Shown here in pieces: positions 27,580-35,646 of a stretch of DNA of 64,000 nucleotides. The stretch comes from Salipiger abyssi (GTDB lineage Bacteria > Pseudomonadota > Alphaproteobacteria > Rhodobacterales > Rhodobacteraceae). The notes below the pieces were generated by a model, which was not told the origin of the DNA, ran no database searches, and was given only the letters and a program-made list of their open reading frames with translations. The stretch covers positions 992,001 to 1,056,000 of the forward strand of contig NZ_CP015093.1 in NCBI RefSeq assembly GCF_001975705.1, read 5' to 3'. The first letter of the stretch is position 1; every line of letters begins with the position of its first letter. Position numbers and translations under genes: made by a program.

Positions 27580-28257
27580 ATGTTCAAGACATTGATCACC
27601 CTGGTCCGCGGCCAGAGCGCCGATACCGCCCAGGCAATCACCGATGCCAATGCGCTCACCATCCTGCGCCAGCAGCTGCGCGATGCCGCACATGGCGTGG
27701 AAAGCGCCAAACGCTCGGTGGCGGTGGTGATCGCCTATGGCGAGCGCGAGAAAAAGGCGCTGCACCGGATCGCCCAGCAGATCGAGGATCTGGAGGCGCG
27801 GGCGCTGGATGCGCTCGACAAGGGCCGCGAGGATCTGGCCACCGAAGCCGCCGCCGCCATCGCAGAGCTGGAGGCCGAGCGCGGCAATACCGAAAAGGCC
27901 ATCGCCACCTACGATGCCGAAACCCGCCGGCTGCGCGAAGAAGTCAGCCTCGCCGAACAGCGCCTGCGCGTGCTTCAGCGCGGCAAGCAGCTGGCCGATG
28001 CCACGGCGAAATCACAGCGCGTGCGCGGCACCATGCCCGATGGCGTGATCAACAGCCTGCGCGAAGCCGAGGCGACACTCGAACGCCTGCAAGACCGGCA
28101 GGGCCTGTCCGAAGCGACCGCCGTTGCCATGGCCGATCTCTCCGCCACCGGCAGCGCCGAGGCCACCAGCGCAAGGCTGGCCGCCGCCGGATGCGGCGCA
28201 CCGCTGCGTCCCGACGCCGCCGCCGTGCTCGACCGGCTCAAACAGACCCGCACCTGA
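27580..28257 (+). CDS. PspA/IM30 family envelope-stress protein
   Basis: A 225-residue protein of the PspA/IM30/Vipp1 (ESCRT-III-like) family, whose members coat stressed inner membranes. It opens with MFKTLITLVRGQSADTAQAI, the membrane-binding start, and continues as a long coiled coil (about residues 25-150, including REKKALHRIAQQIEDLEARA). The C-terminal third is loose and Ala-rich. The ATG at 27580 has GGAGG 6 bases upstream. No pspF, pspB or pspC is present; control is by TetR instead, and the following genes encode membrane proteins. Confidence 0.88.
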   Translation: MFKTLITLVRGQSADTAQAITDANALTILRQQLRDAAHGVESAKRSVAVVIAYGEREKKALHRIAQQIEDLEARALDALDKGREDLATEAAAAIAELEAERGNTEKAIATYDAETRRLREEVSLAEQRLRVLQRGKQLADATAKSQRVRGTMPDGVINSLREAEATLERLQDRQGLSEATAVAMADLSATGSAEATSARLAAAGCGAPLRPDAAAVLDRLKQTRT

Positions 28258-28297
28258 ACTCCTCCTTCCCCTTCCCGAAAACACAGGAACCAGACCG

Positions 28298-28576
28298 ATG
28301 ACCCAGTACACCCCGAAAGTCTCCAAAGCCTGGAACATCTTCACCTATGCAAACTTCTCCATCGCCGCTCTGATGATGGCCGGCGGCATCTATTCGCTCG
28401 AAGCCAGCTTTTCGGCCAAGGGCTATTATGCCATGGCCGCGCTGATGCTGGTCTATTCCACCGCTGCCATCACCAAAGCCTTGCGCGACAAGGAAGAATC
28501 GGACCGGATCTATAACAAGCTCGAAGATGCGCGCACCGAGCGCCTGCTTGCCGAAGTCAGCGGCGAAAACGAATGA
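28298..28576 (+). CDS. YiaA/YiaB family inner-membrane protein
   Basis: A 92-residue protein with two hydrophobic helices (FTYANFSIAALMMAGGIYSL and YYAMAALMLVYSTAAITKAL) and an acidic, charged C-terminus (RDKEESDRIYNKLEDARTER). This is the YiaAB layout. It lies 40 bp after the pspA-like gene in the same operon, so it probably serves the same stress response; the family's function is unknown. Confidence 0.88.
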   Translation: MTQYTPKVSKAWNIFTYANFSIAALMMAGGIYSLEASFSAKGYYAMAALMLVYSTAAITKALRDKEESDRIYNKLEDARTERLLAEVSGENE

Positions 28577-28630
28577 CCCTGTCCCGGGCGGCCCCGCGCC
28601 GCCCGCAGGCTGCCCGATAAGGAAAAGACC

Positions 28631-29608
28631 ATGACCCGCCCGTTCCGTTTCCTCGCCCATCTGCTCTTTGCCCTGACAGTGCTTGCCGGCGCCGGCTGGA
28701 GCGGCATGGCGCTCTGGCTGCACCTTGAAGGGCCTGCCCGCATCGCGGCGCTCGCGGCTCTGGCGGTGGCGCTCTGCCTCGCCTTTGCCGCCCGGCTGCG
28801 CCAGAGGCGCCTCGGCTGGGCGGTGCTGGCCGCCTCGGCGCTGGCGGTGGCGGGCTGGTACATGACCATCACCCCGAGCCAGGACCGCGACTGGGCCGTC
28901 GATGTCTCGCGTGGGGTCAAGGCGCGGGTCGCCGGCGATCTCGTCACGCTCACCGATCTGCGCGATTTCGACTGGCGCAGCCCCGACGACGCCACCCATC
29001 GCTGGACCGAGCGCACCGTCGATCTCGCGCAGCTCGAAACCGTCGACATGATCACCTCTGTCTGGGACAACCCCGACATCGCCCATCTGCTGGTGAGCTT
29101 CGGCTTTGCGGATGGTGAGCATGTGGTGTTCTCGGTCGAGATCCGCCGCGAGGCCGACGAGGCCTTCAACGAGATCGGCGGGTTCTTCCGCCAGTTCGAG
29201 CTGGTGCTGATCGGCGCGACCGAGGAGGATATCGTCAAGCTGCGCACCAATTACCGCAAGGAGCAGGTCAGGCTCTTCCCGGTGGCGCTTTCGGCCGAGC
29301 ACCGGCGGGCGCTGTTCATGGCCTATGTCGAGCTGGCACAGCAACTGGAGGCGCAGCCGCGTTTCTACAACACGCTGCTCGCCAATTGCACGACGGTGGT
29401 CTACGGGCTGGCGCAGGCGCTCAAGGCGGATCTGCCGATCGACCGCCGGCTGATCCTCTCGGCGCGGCTGCCGGAATATCTCGACTCGCTGGGCGTGCTC
29501 GGGGGAAATGGCAGCCTTGAGGAGCGCCGCGCCGCCGCCCTGATCACCGACAAGGCGCAGGCCGCCGGCGACGACGCGGATTATTCCGCCGCGATCCGCG
29601 CCGACTGA
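28631..29608 (+). CDS. DUF4105 (Lnb-like N-terminal) membrane-anchored periplasmic protein
   Basis: A 325-residue protein with about three N-terminal membrane helices (up to residue ~80) and a periplasmic domain of the DUF4105 type: VDMITSVWDNPDIAHLLVSF, FSVEIRREADEAFNEIGGFF, and the conserved FYNTLLANCTTVVYGLA with the invariant NC. This domain occurs in Lnb lipoprotein transacylases, where the Cys is catalytic, but also as stand-alone proteins of unknown role. AAGGAAAAGACC precedes the ATG. It closes the pspA-like operon. Confidence 0.87.
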   Translation: MTRPFRFLAHLLFALTVLAGAGWSGMALWLHLEGPARIAALAALAVALCLAFAARLRQRRLGWAVLAASALAVAGWYMTITPSQDRDWAVDVSRGVKARVAGDLVTLTDLRDFDWRSPDDATHRWTERTVDLAQLETVDMITSVWDNPDIAHLLVSFGFADGEHVVFSVEIRREADEAFNEIGGFFRQFELVLIGATEEDIVKLRTNYRKEQVRLFPVALSAEHRRALFMAYVELAQQLEAQPRFYNTLLANCTTVVYGLAQALKADLPIDRRLILSARLPEYLDSLGVLGGNGSLEERRAAALITDKAQAAGDDADYSAAIRAD

Positions 29609-29614
29609 GCCCGC

Positions 29615-30739
29615 TCAGTCGAGCGTCCGGCGGAAGCGCATGAGGGCGGCCAGCGACAGCAGCAGCACAAAGAGCAGCAGCGCCGCCATCGACTGCGCCA
29701 CGGTCTGCACATCCGCGCCCTTCAGCATGACCGAGCGGATGAGCCGCAGGAAATGGGTGAGCGGAAAGATCTCGCCCAGCGCCTGCGCCCAGCCCGGCAT
29801 GCCGCGATAGGGGAACATGAAGCCCGAAAGCATCAGCGAGGGCAGAAAGAAGAAAAAGGTCAGCTGCATCGCCTGCATCTGCGTCCGCGCCACGGTCGAG
29901 ATCAGATAGCCGAGGATCACCAGCGACAGCACGAAGACGAAGATCCCGATCAGGATCACCGACAGATGCCCGACCATCGGAATGCCGAAGATCGCCTTCG
30001 ACGCCACCAGCACCACCACGACCTGCACCGCCCCCACGCCAAGATAGGGTACCACCTTGCCCAGCATGATCTCCAGCGGCGTGGCGGGCATCGACAGCAG
30101 GTTCTCCATCGTGCCGCGCTCGGTCTCGCGCGTGAGCGCCATGGCGGTCATCATCACCATGGTCAGTTGCAAGATCACCCCCAGCAGCCCCGGCACGATA
30201 TTGTACTGCGTGATCCCTTCCGGGTTGTAGCGCTTGTGCACCACCACCGAGAGCGCCGGCCCGCTGCCCTGCGGCAGTCCCGCCTCGCGCTCCAGCGCCT
30301 CGGTCGCCACCGTGCCAAGGGTCGAGATCGCGCCGGAGGCCGCCGCCGGGTCGGTGGCGTCGGCCTCGATCAGGATCGACGGATCGTCGCCGCGCTCAAC
30401 CCGACGCCCGAAATCCGAGGGCACCGTGACGACAAAGACCACATCGCCACGGGTGATCATCTCCTCCGCCTCCGCAGCCGTCGCGCCGGGTGCGATGAAG
30501 CGGTAATAACCGGTCAGTTCCAGCGCGCTGACCATGGCGCGGGTGAACCTGTCCTGCGTCGGCGCCACCAGCGCGGCGGGCAGCTCCTTGGGGTCGTTGT
30601 TGATGGCGAAACCAAAGAGCATCAGCTGCACCAGCGGAATGCCGATCATCATCGCAAAGGTCAGCCGGTCGCGGCGCATCTGGATGGTTTCCTTGACCAG
30701 CAGCGCCCAGAGCCGCGCGAGCGAGAGAACCCGGGTCAT
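29615..30739 (-). CDS. ABC-2 type exporter permease (YbhS/YbhR-like)
   Basis: A 374-residue ABC-2 permease. The first helix (LTFAMMIGIPLVQLMLFGFA) is followed by a large periplasmic region (residues ~50-170) and five C-terminal helices, including YLGVGAVQVVVVLVASKAIF and LIGIFVFVLSLVILGYLIST. The FMFPYRGMPGWAQALGEIFP stretch is typical of the YhhJ/YbhR group. Only one permease gene follows the ATPase, so the exporter is probably a homodimer. Its start overlaps the ATPase stop in ATGA. Confidence 0.93.
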   Translation of the reverse strand: MTRVLSLARLWALLVKETIQMRRDRLTFAMMIGIPLVQLMLFGFAINNDPKELPAALVAPTQDRFTRAMVSALELTGYYRFIAPGATAAEAEEMITRGDVVFVVTVPSDFGRRVERGDDPSILIEADATDPAAASGAISTLGTVATEALEREAGLPQGSGPALSVVVHKRYNPEGITQYNIVPGLLGVILQLTMVMMTAMALTRETERGTMENLLSMPATPLEIMLGKVVPYLGVGAVQVVVVLVASKAIFGIPMVGHLSVILIGIFVFVLSLVILGYLISTVARTQMQAMQLTFFFFLPSLMLSGFMFPYRGMPGWAQALGEIFPLTHFLRLIRSVMLKGADVQTVAQSMAALLLFVLLLSLAALMRFRRTLD

Positions 30740-31659
30740 GACATATTGTCCTGCGCATCGCCCATGAGCTGGATGAACACATCCTCAAGGCTGGTCTCGG
30801 CGGGCGCCGCCTCGGTGCCGGTCTCCTCCGCCACCCGCGCCACCGTCTCGCGCAGAGCCGCGCCGTCGCGGCCCACCACATGCAGCGTGGTGCCGAAGGG
30901 CGCGATCTGATCGACCCCCGCCGCGCCCTCCAGGCGCCGCGCCGCCTCGCCCGCGCGGGTGCCCGAGATCACCATCGTGGTGAGCCCCGCATCGCGCACC
31001 ACCTCGGCCACCGTGCCGCGCGCCACCAGCGTGCCGTAAGAGATGTAGTTGATCCGGTGGCAACGCTCTGCCTCATCCATGTAATGGGTCGAGACCAGAA
31101 CGGTCAGACCGTCGGCGGCCAGCCGGTGGATCTCGTCCCAGAAATCGCGCCGCGCCTTGGGATCGACCCCGGCGGTGGGCTCGTCGAGCATCAGGAGCTT
31201 CGGGCGGTGCATGACACAGGCCGCGAGCGCCAGCCGCTGTTTCCAGCCGCCCGAGAGCGACCCGGCAAGCTGATCCCGGCGCGAGTACAGCCCCAGATCC
31301 TGAAGCGTCTCGCGCACCACGCGGCGGCGCCCGGCCATGCGGTAGAGCCCCGCGACGAAATTCAGGTTCTCCTCGATGGTCAGGTCTTCGTAGAAGGAAA
31401 AGCGCTGGGTCATATAGCCCACCTCGCGCTTGATCGCGCCGCGCTCTGTCTGGATGTCGTGGCCCAGCACTCGCCCGCTGCCGCCATCGGGCTGCAACAG
31501 CCCGCACATCAGCCGGATCGTGGTGGTCTTGCCCGAGCCGTTGGGCCCGAGAAACCCGGCGATCTCGCCTCTCTCGACGCTGAGCGAGACCCGGTCGACC
31601 ACCGTCTTGTCGCCGAACCGCTTGGTGAGATCGGTGACCGTTATGGCGGGCTCGCTCAC
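30736..31659 (-). CDS. ABC exporter ATP-binding protein (YbhF-like)
   Basis: A 307-residue single-cassette ATPase. Walker A is FLGPNGSGKTT, the signature is GSLSGGWKQRLALAACVMHRP and Walker B is LLMLDEPTAGVDP. E. coli YbhF has two fused cassettes, whereas this has one. It overlaps the membrane-fusion gene upstream and the permease downstream by 4 bases each. The C-terminal region is of the drug-exporter type. Confidence 0.94.
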   Translation of the reverse strand: MSEPAITVTDLTKRFGDKTVVDRVSLSVERGEIAGFLGPNGSGKTTTIRLMCGLLQPDGGSGRVLGHDIQTERGAIKREVGYMTQRFSFYEDLTIEENLNFVAGLYRMAGRRRVVRETLQDLGLYSRRDQLAGSLSGGWKQRLALAACVMHRPKLLMLDEPTAGVDPKARRDFWDEIHRLAADGLTVLVSTHYMDEAERCHRINYISYGTLVARGTVAEVVRDAGLTTMVISGTRAGEAARRLEGAAGVDQIAPFGTTLHVVGRDGAALRETVARVAEETGTEAAPAETSLEDVFIQLMGDAQDNMS

Positions 31660-32609
31660 CGCGCGTCCTCCGCCAGCGACACGTCGACGATCTGGCCGGG
31701 TTTCAGCGTACTCTCCCCGACGGGCCGCGCCTCGATGAGATAGACCAGCTTTTGCCGGTTCTCGAGCGAGTAGATCACCGGCGGGGTGAATTCCGATTCG
31801 TCGGAGATATAGGTCACCCGCGCGCGCAGCCCCGCCCCGCAGCCATCGCAGTTGATCGCCAGCGGCGTGCCCACGGCAACCCGGGAAAACTCGGTCTCCG
31901 GCACGTAGAGACGCAGCTTTACCGCGCCATCGGCCAGCATCGACAGCACCGGCGAGGACGGGCCGGCAATCTCGCCCTCGTGGCGGATCACGTCGAACAC
32001 GGTGCCAGTGGCCGGCGCGGTGAGGCTGCGCTGGTCGAGATCCCAGCGCGCCTGATCGCGCGCCGCCGCAGCCCCCTTCACCGCCGCCTCGGCGGCGGCG
32101 ATCTCCTGCGCGCGGGCGGGCAACCGCGCCACCGCAAGCTCCGCCTCGATCTGCGCCACCTGCGCATCGGCCACCTTTGCGGCGGTCACCGCATCGTCGC
32201 GCTGGCTCTCGGTCACCGCCCCGCGCGCGGCGAGGCTCACCATCCGCTCCTCGGTGCGTGCCGCATCCTCGGCCTGTGCCTGCGCCGAGGCGAGGGAGGC
32301 CTCGATGGCGCGGATCTCTGCCGGGCGCTTGCCCTCCTGAAGATCCTGCAACTGGCTTTGCGCCTGCGCCAAGGCCGCCTCGGCCCGGGCCAGCGCGATC
32401 TCGGCATCGCGATGCTCCATCGCCACCAGCCTCTGGCCGGCCTCGACCCGGTCACCGCTGGCCACCTCCAGCCCGCGGATCTGCGCCGTGGCAACCGGTG
32501 CGATCAGGGTGAAATCCCCCTCCACATAGCCCGTCGCCAGCGGGCCGGGCGCCGCGCAGGCGGAAAACAGCGCGGCGGCGAAGGGCAGCGCACAGAGCAA
32601 TCCGGTCAT
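31656..32609 (-). CDS. HlyD family membrane-fusion lipoprotein (YbhG-like)
   Basis: A 317-residue periplasmic adaptor. It has a lipobox-like LFSAC near residue 18, so it is probably a lipoprotein anchored to the inner membrane. Biotinyl-lipoyl halves (IRGLEVASGDRVEAGQRLVA and SLTAPATGTVFDVIRHEGEI) flank a long coiled coil at about residues 65-180. It lies between tetR and the ATPase gene with 4-base overlaps on both sides, defining one operon. Confidence 0.92.
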   Translation of the reverse strand: MTGLLCALPFAAALFSACAAPGPLATGYVEGDFTLIAPVATAQIRGLEVASGDRVEAGQRLVAMEHRDAEIALARAEAALAQAQSQLQDLQEGKRPAEIRAIEASLASAQAQAEDAARTEERMVSLAARGAVTESQRDDAVTAAKVADAQVAQIEAELAVARLPARAQEIAAAEAAVKGAAAARDQARWDLDQRSLTAPATGTVFDVIRHEGEIAGPSSPVLSMLADGAVKLRLYVPETEFSRVAVGTPLAINCDGCGAGLRARVTYISDESEFTPPVIYSLENRQKLVYLIEARPVGESTLKPGQIVDVSLAEDAR

Positions 32610-33265
32610 ATCCGGCTCCTTTCCAGCGCGGCGTGAAGCTGCGCCACGAGATGATCGGCGATGCGCCCGGCCTCATCCGGCCCAAGCGTCTCCCAGCCCA
32701 TGCCACGCAGCACCACCGGCTGGCCGATGCGGAAGTAAAGCGCCTGGCCGATCATCGCGAAGACCGACAGGCGCACAGCCTCGCTGTCGGCGGGCTGGCC
32801 GGTGGCGGCGCCCCAGAGCGCGCAAAGCTCGCGATGCTTGGGGCCGAGAAAACGCTGAAACATCAGCTCGACGATTTCCGGCGATTCGTTCAGCTCGCGC
32901 ACCATGAAGCCGACAAAGCCCTGCGCGCCCTCGCCGACCAGCAGCAGCCCGACGAGCCCGCGCAGCGCCTTTTCCAGCGCCGCCGTGGCCGCCTCGGGGG
33001 TGATCGCGCCATGGGTGCGCGGCAGGCCGACCGCTTCGGCGATGCGCTCCGCCGCCGCCTCGGCACAGGCCCGGCGCAGACCTGCCTTGCCACCGAAATG
33101 ATAAGCGATGGAGGCGACATTGGTGTCGGCGCGCGCCGCAAGCTTGCGGATGCTGGTCGCCGCATAGCCCGCCTCGCCGAACAGCGCGAACCCTGCCGCG
33201 ATCAGGTTGCTGCGGGTGCTTTCCGCCGGCGCGGCGGTGCTGGACAACTCGGAAGAACGGCTCAT
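32606..33265 (-). CDS. TetR regulator with CecR-type C-terminal domain
   Basis: A 219-residue regulator. The HTH is FALFGEAGYAATSIRKLAAR followed by ADTNVASIAYHFGGKAGLRR; the C-terminal part (ELNESPEIVELMFQRFLGPK) fits the DUF1956 domain of E. coli CecR, which controls the ybhGFSR exporter. Gene order tetR-HlyD-ATPase-permease is the same as in that locus. The ATG at 33265 is chosen over a TTG 6 codons upstream, although neither has a clear ribosome-binding site. It is probably repressed by its own product. Confidence 0.9.
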   Translation of the reverse strand: MSRSSELSSTAAPAESTRSNLIAAGFALFGEAGYAATSIRKLAARADTNVASIAYHFGGKAGLRRACAEAAAERIAEAVGLPRTHGAITPEAATAALEKALRGLVGLLLVGEGAQGFVGFMVRELNESPEIVELMFQRFLGPKHRELCALWGAATGQPADSEAVRLSVFAMIGQALYFRIGQPVVLRGMGWETLGPDEAGRIADHLVAQLHAALERSRI

Positions 33266-33279
33266 GGGGCATGCATTAA

Positions 33280-33295
33280 TCAATCATTTGATTGA
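33280..33295. promoter_or_regulatory. Candidate operator of the CecR-like regulator
   Basis: TCAATCA, two T, TGATTGA is a perfect 7-2-7 inverted repeat 14 bases upstream of the tetR start in an AT-rich region. Placement and size fit a TetR-family operator controlling the exporter operon. Confidence 0.65.
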
Positions 33296-33458
33296 ATTCA
33301 ATTCACGTTTCCGTCTCCCACCTTGTGAGTCGCCATAAAAAAGTTACGCTAACACGCCAGACACGATGCGAATTCACGGAATTTTCTTGCGCTTGATCAA
33401 GACATTCCAAAGCAGATCGTGGCAAAGAATTTCCACAAACACCGTTCGGAGAGAGGCC

Positions 33459-35201
33459 ATGAAACACGCCGGAAACATCCCTCCAGCCGACGCCGTCCCG
33501 ACGCGCGATGCCGAGCGTCACAACGCCATCGACCGCGCCTTTCACGCCACCATCGGCAGCCTGACCGGCGGGCTCTCGCCCATGGGGCTGGCCACCGCCT
33601 GGTTCGACTGGGGCGTGCATCTCGCCGGATCGCCGGCCAAGCAGGCGGAACTTCAGGAGCGCGCCGTCGCCAACGGTGCTCGCGCCCTGCAATCGGCGGT
33701 CAGCTGTCCGCTCTCGCCCGCCGGCGAGGGATGCGCCGAGATGGAGGCCGACAAGCGGTTTCGCGACGAGGAATGGCAGCGTTACCCGTTCAACATGCTG
33801 GCGCAGTGGTTCCTGCTGACCGAAGACTGGTGGCACGCGGCCACCACCGGTGTGCAGGGCATCGCGCCGCGCCACGCGCAGATGACCAATTTCCTCGCGC
33901 GGCAGGCGCTCGACATGATGGCGCCCTCGAACTACGCGCTGACAAACCCGGTGGTGCTCGACCGTACCCAACAGGAACAGGGCGCCAATCTGGTGCGCGG
34001 CTTCCGCAACTGGCTGGAGGATTTCGCCAACTATGCCGAAAACGCCCCGCCGGACACCGGCGATTTCAAGGTCGGCGAGAATGTCGCGATCACACCCGGC
34101 GAGGTGGTCTATCGCAACCGGCTGATCGAGCTGATCCGCTACCGCCCCACCACCAAGGAGGTGAAGGCCGAGCCGCTGCTGATCGTACCCGCCTGGATCA
34201 TGAAATACTACATCCTCGATCTCTCGGCGCATAACTCGATGGTGCGTTTCCTCGTCGATCAGGGGATCGAGGTCTACATGATCTCGTGGCTGAACCCCGG
34301 CGAGGCGGATTCCGAGCTGTCGATGGAGGATTACGTCCGCCTCGGCATCTTCGAAGCGCTCGACACCATCGGCAAGGCGGTGCCCGATCAGAAGATCCAC
34401 GCCGCCGGCTACTGCCTCGGCGGAACGCTGCTGTCGATCGCCGCCGCCGCCATGGCACGCGAAAAGGACGACCGGCTGGCCTCGCTGACGCTGCTCGCCG
34501 CGCAGGTCGATTTCACCGAAGCCGGCGAGATCACGCTCTTTACCGATGACAGCCAGGTGGCCTTTCTCGAGGATATCATGGCCGAGCAGGGCTATCTGAA
34601 ATCCGACCAGATGGCCGGCGCCTTCCAGATGCTGCGCTCCAACGACCTGATCTGGTCGCGCACCATCCGCGATTACCTGCTGGGCGAGCGCGGCGGCATG
34701 AACGACCTGATGGCCTGGAATGCCGACGCTACCCGCATGCCCGCCACGATGCATTCGGAATATCTGCGCAAACTGTTTCTCGAAAACCGGCTGGCGCTTG
34801 GCCAGTACAAGGTCGGCGGGCGGCTTGTTTCGGTCGAGGATATCGAGACGCCGCTCTTTGCGGTGGGCACCGAGAAAGACCATGTGGCGCCGTGGAAATC
34901 GGTCTGGAAAATCACCCGCTTCGCCGATGGCAGCAATACCTTCCTGCTGACCAGCGGCGGGCATAATGCGGGCATCGTCTCCGAGCCCGGCCACCCGCGC
35001 CGGCATTACCGCATCGGAGAGGTGCCGGGACACGCTCTGGCCGCAGAGACATGGAAAGGCGCTCACGCCCCGATCGAAGGATCCTGGTGGCCCGCCTGGG
35101 CCGAGTGGCTAACCGCGCACTCCACCGGCACACGCGCGGCGGCCGAGAAACCGGCGCTGCCCTCGCTCGGGGCAGCACCTGGAACTTACGTCTTCGGCTG
35201 A
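33459..35201 (+). CDS. phaC: Class I poly(3-hydroxyalkanoate) synthase
   Basis: A 580-residue PhaC, which polymerises hydroxyacyl-CoA into PHA on granule surfaces. The lipase-like box GYCLGGT holds the catalytic Cys at about residue 319; the catalytic Asp lies near AVGTEKDHVAPW and the His in TSGGHNAGIVSEPGHP. N-terminal PhaC_N motifs are FRNWLEDF and YRNRLIELIRY. Length fits class I, which needs no PhaE or PhaR subunit. The ATG at 33459 has GGAGAGAGG just upstream. Its last 16 bases overlap a convergent phasin-like gene. Confidence 0.97.
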   Translation: MKHAGNIPPADAVPTRDAERHNAIDRAFHATIGSLTGGLSPMGLATAWFDWGVHLAGSPAKQAELQERAVANGARALQSAVSCPLSPAGEGCAEMEADKRFRDEEWQRYPFNMLAQWFLLTEDWWHAATTGVQGIAPRHAQMTNFLARQALDMMAPSNYALTNPVVLDRTQQEQGANLVRGFRNWLEDFANYAENAPPDTGDFKVGENVAITPGEVVYRNRLIELIRYRPTTKEVKAEPLLIVPAWIMKYYILDLSAHNSMVRFLVDQGIEVYMISWLNPGEADSELSMEDYVRLGIFEALDTIGKAVPDQKIHAAGYCLGGTLLSIAAAAMAREKDDRLASLTLLAAQVDFTEAGEITLFTDDSQVAFLEDIMAEQGYLKSDQMAGAFQMLRSNDLIWSRTIRDYLLGERGGMNDLMAWNADATRMPATMHSEYLRKLFLENRLALGQYKVGGRLVSVEDIETPLFAVGTEKDHVAPWKSVWKITRFADGSNTFLLTSGGHNAGIVSEPGHPRRHYRIGEVPGHALAAETWKGAHAPIEGSWWPAWAEWLTAHSTGTRAAAEKPALPSLGAAPGTYVFG

Positions 35202-35527
35202 TCCGCCGCCGGCTGCGGGAAGAACAGGCGCTGTGTCAACTCGGACACGCGCCCCGCATGCATCCGGTAGTCGGCCACCGCCTTGCGGAAGAAGCCGGCC
35301 TGGATCTGGAGCATCTCCACCGGGCTCTTGCAATGCAGCAGCTGATGCTGGGTTGCCACATCCTCGCGGATCCGGTCCGCATAGAAGGACTGCATCTCGT
35401 CGCCGTAATCGAGCCATGCATCCAACATGGCCGTCGCGGCGAACGGCTCAAGCGTCCAGCGAATGTGGAAGTCGCGGTCAGTCGTACCGTCGGTTTCGAG
35501 ACGGTCTTTGGTAGCGATCATGTTCAT
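35186..35527 (-). CDS. Phasin-like protein
   Basis: A 113-residue, mainly helical, amphipathic protein (TLEPFAATAMLDAWLDYGDE, VEMLQIQAGFFRKAVADYRM) that resembles the helical phasins coating PHA granules. The family assignment is weak by sequence and rests partly on its position, convergent to phaC with a 16-bp overlap. GGAGG lies 7 bases before the first ATG at 35527. It may limit granule size or link granules to PhaC. Confidence 0.7.
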   Translation of the reverse strand: MNMIATKDRLETDGTTDRDFHIRWTLEPFAATAMLDAWLDYGDEMQSFYADRIREDVATQHQLLHCKSPVEMLQIQAGFFRKAVADYRMHAGRVSELTQRLFFPQPAADQPKT

Positions 35528-35646
35528 GACAAACCTCCGCCCTTTGATGACGGTCGTATTTTATCACAGGTTGGGCGTAACGCCATTGATTCCGGTCATA
35601 GCCAACCCTTCGGGGCCTGTAACAAACTATCGCGCGGGAGGCACCT

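Noticed and set aside
33459..35201. PHA genes as part of a transferred island
   Set aside because: Codon use and composition look like the surroundings and there are no mobility genes.
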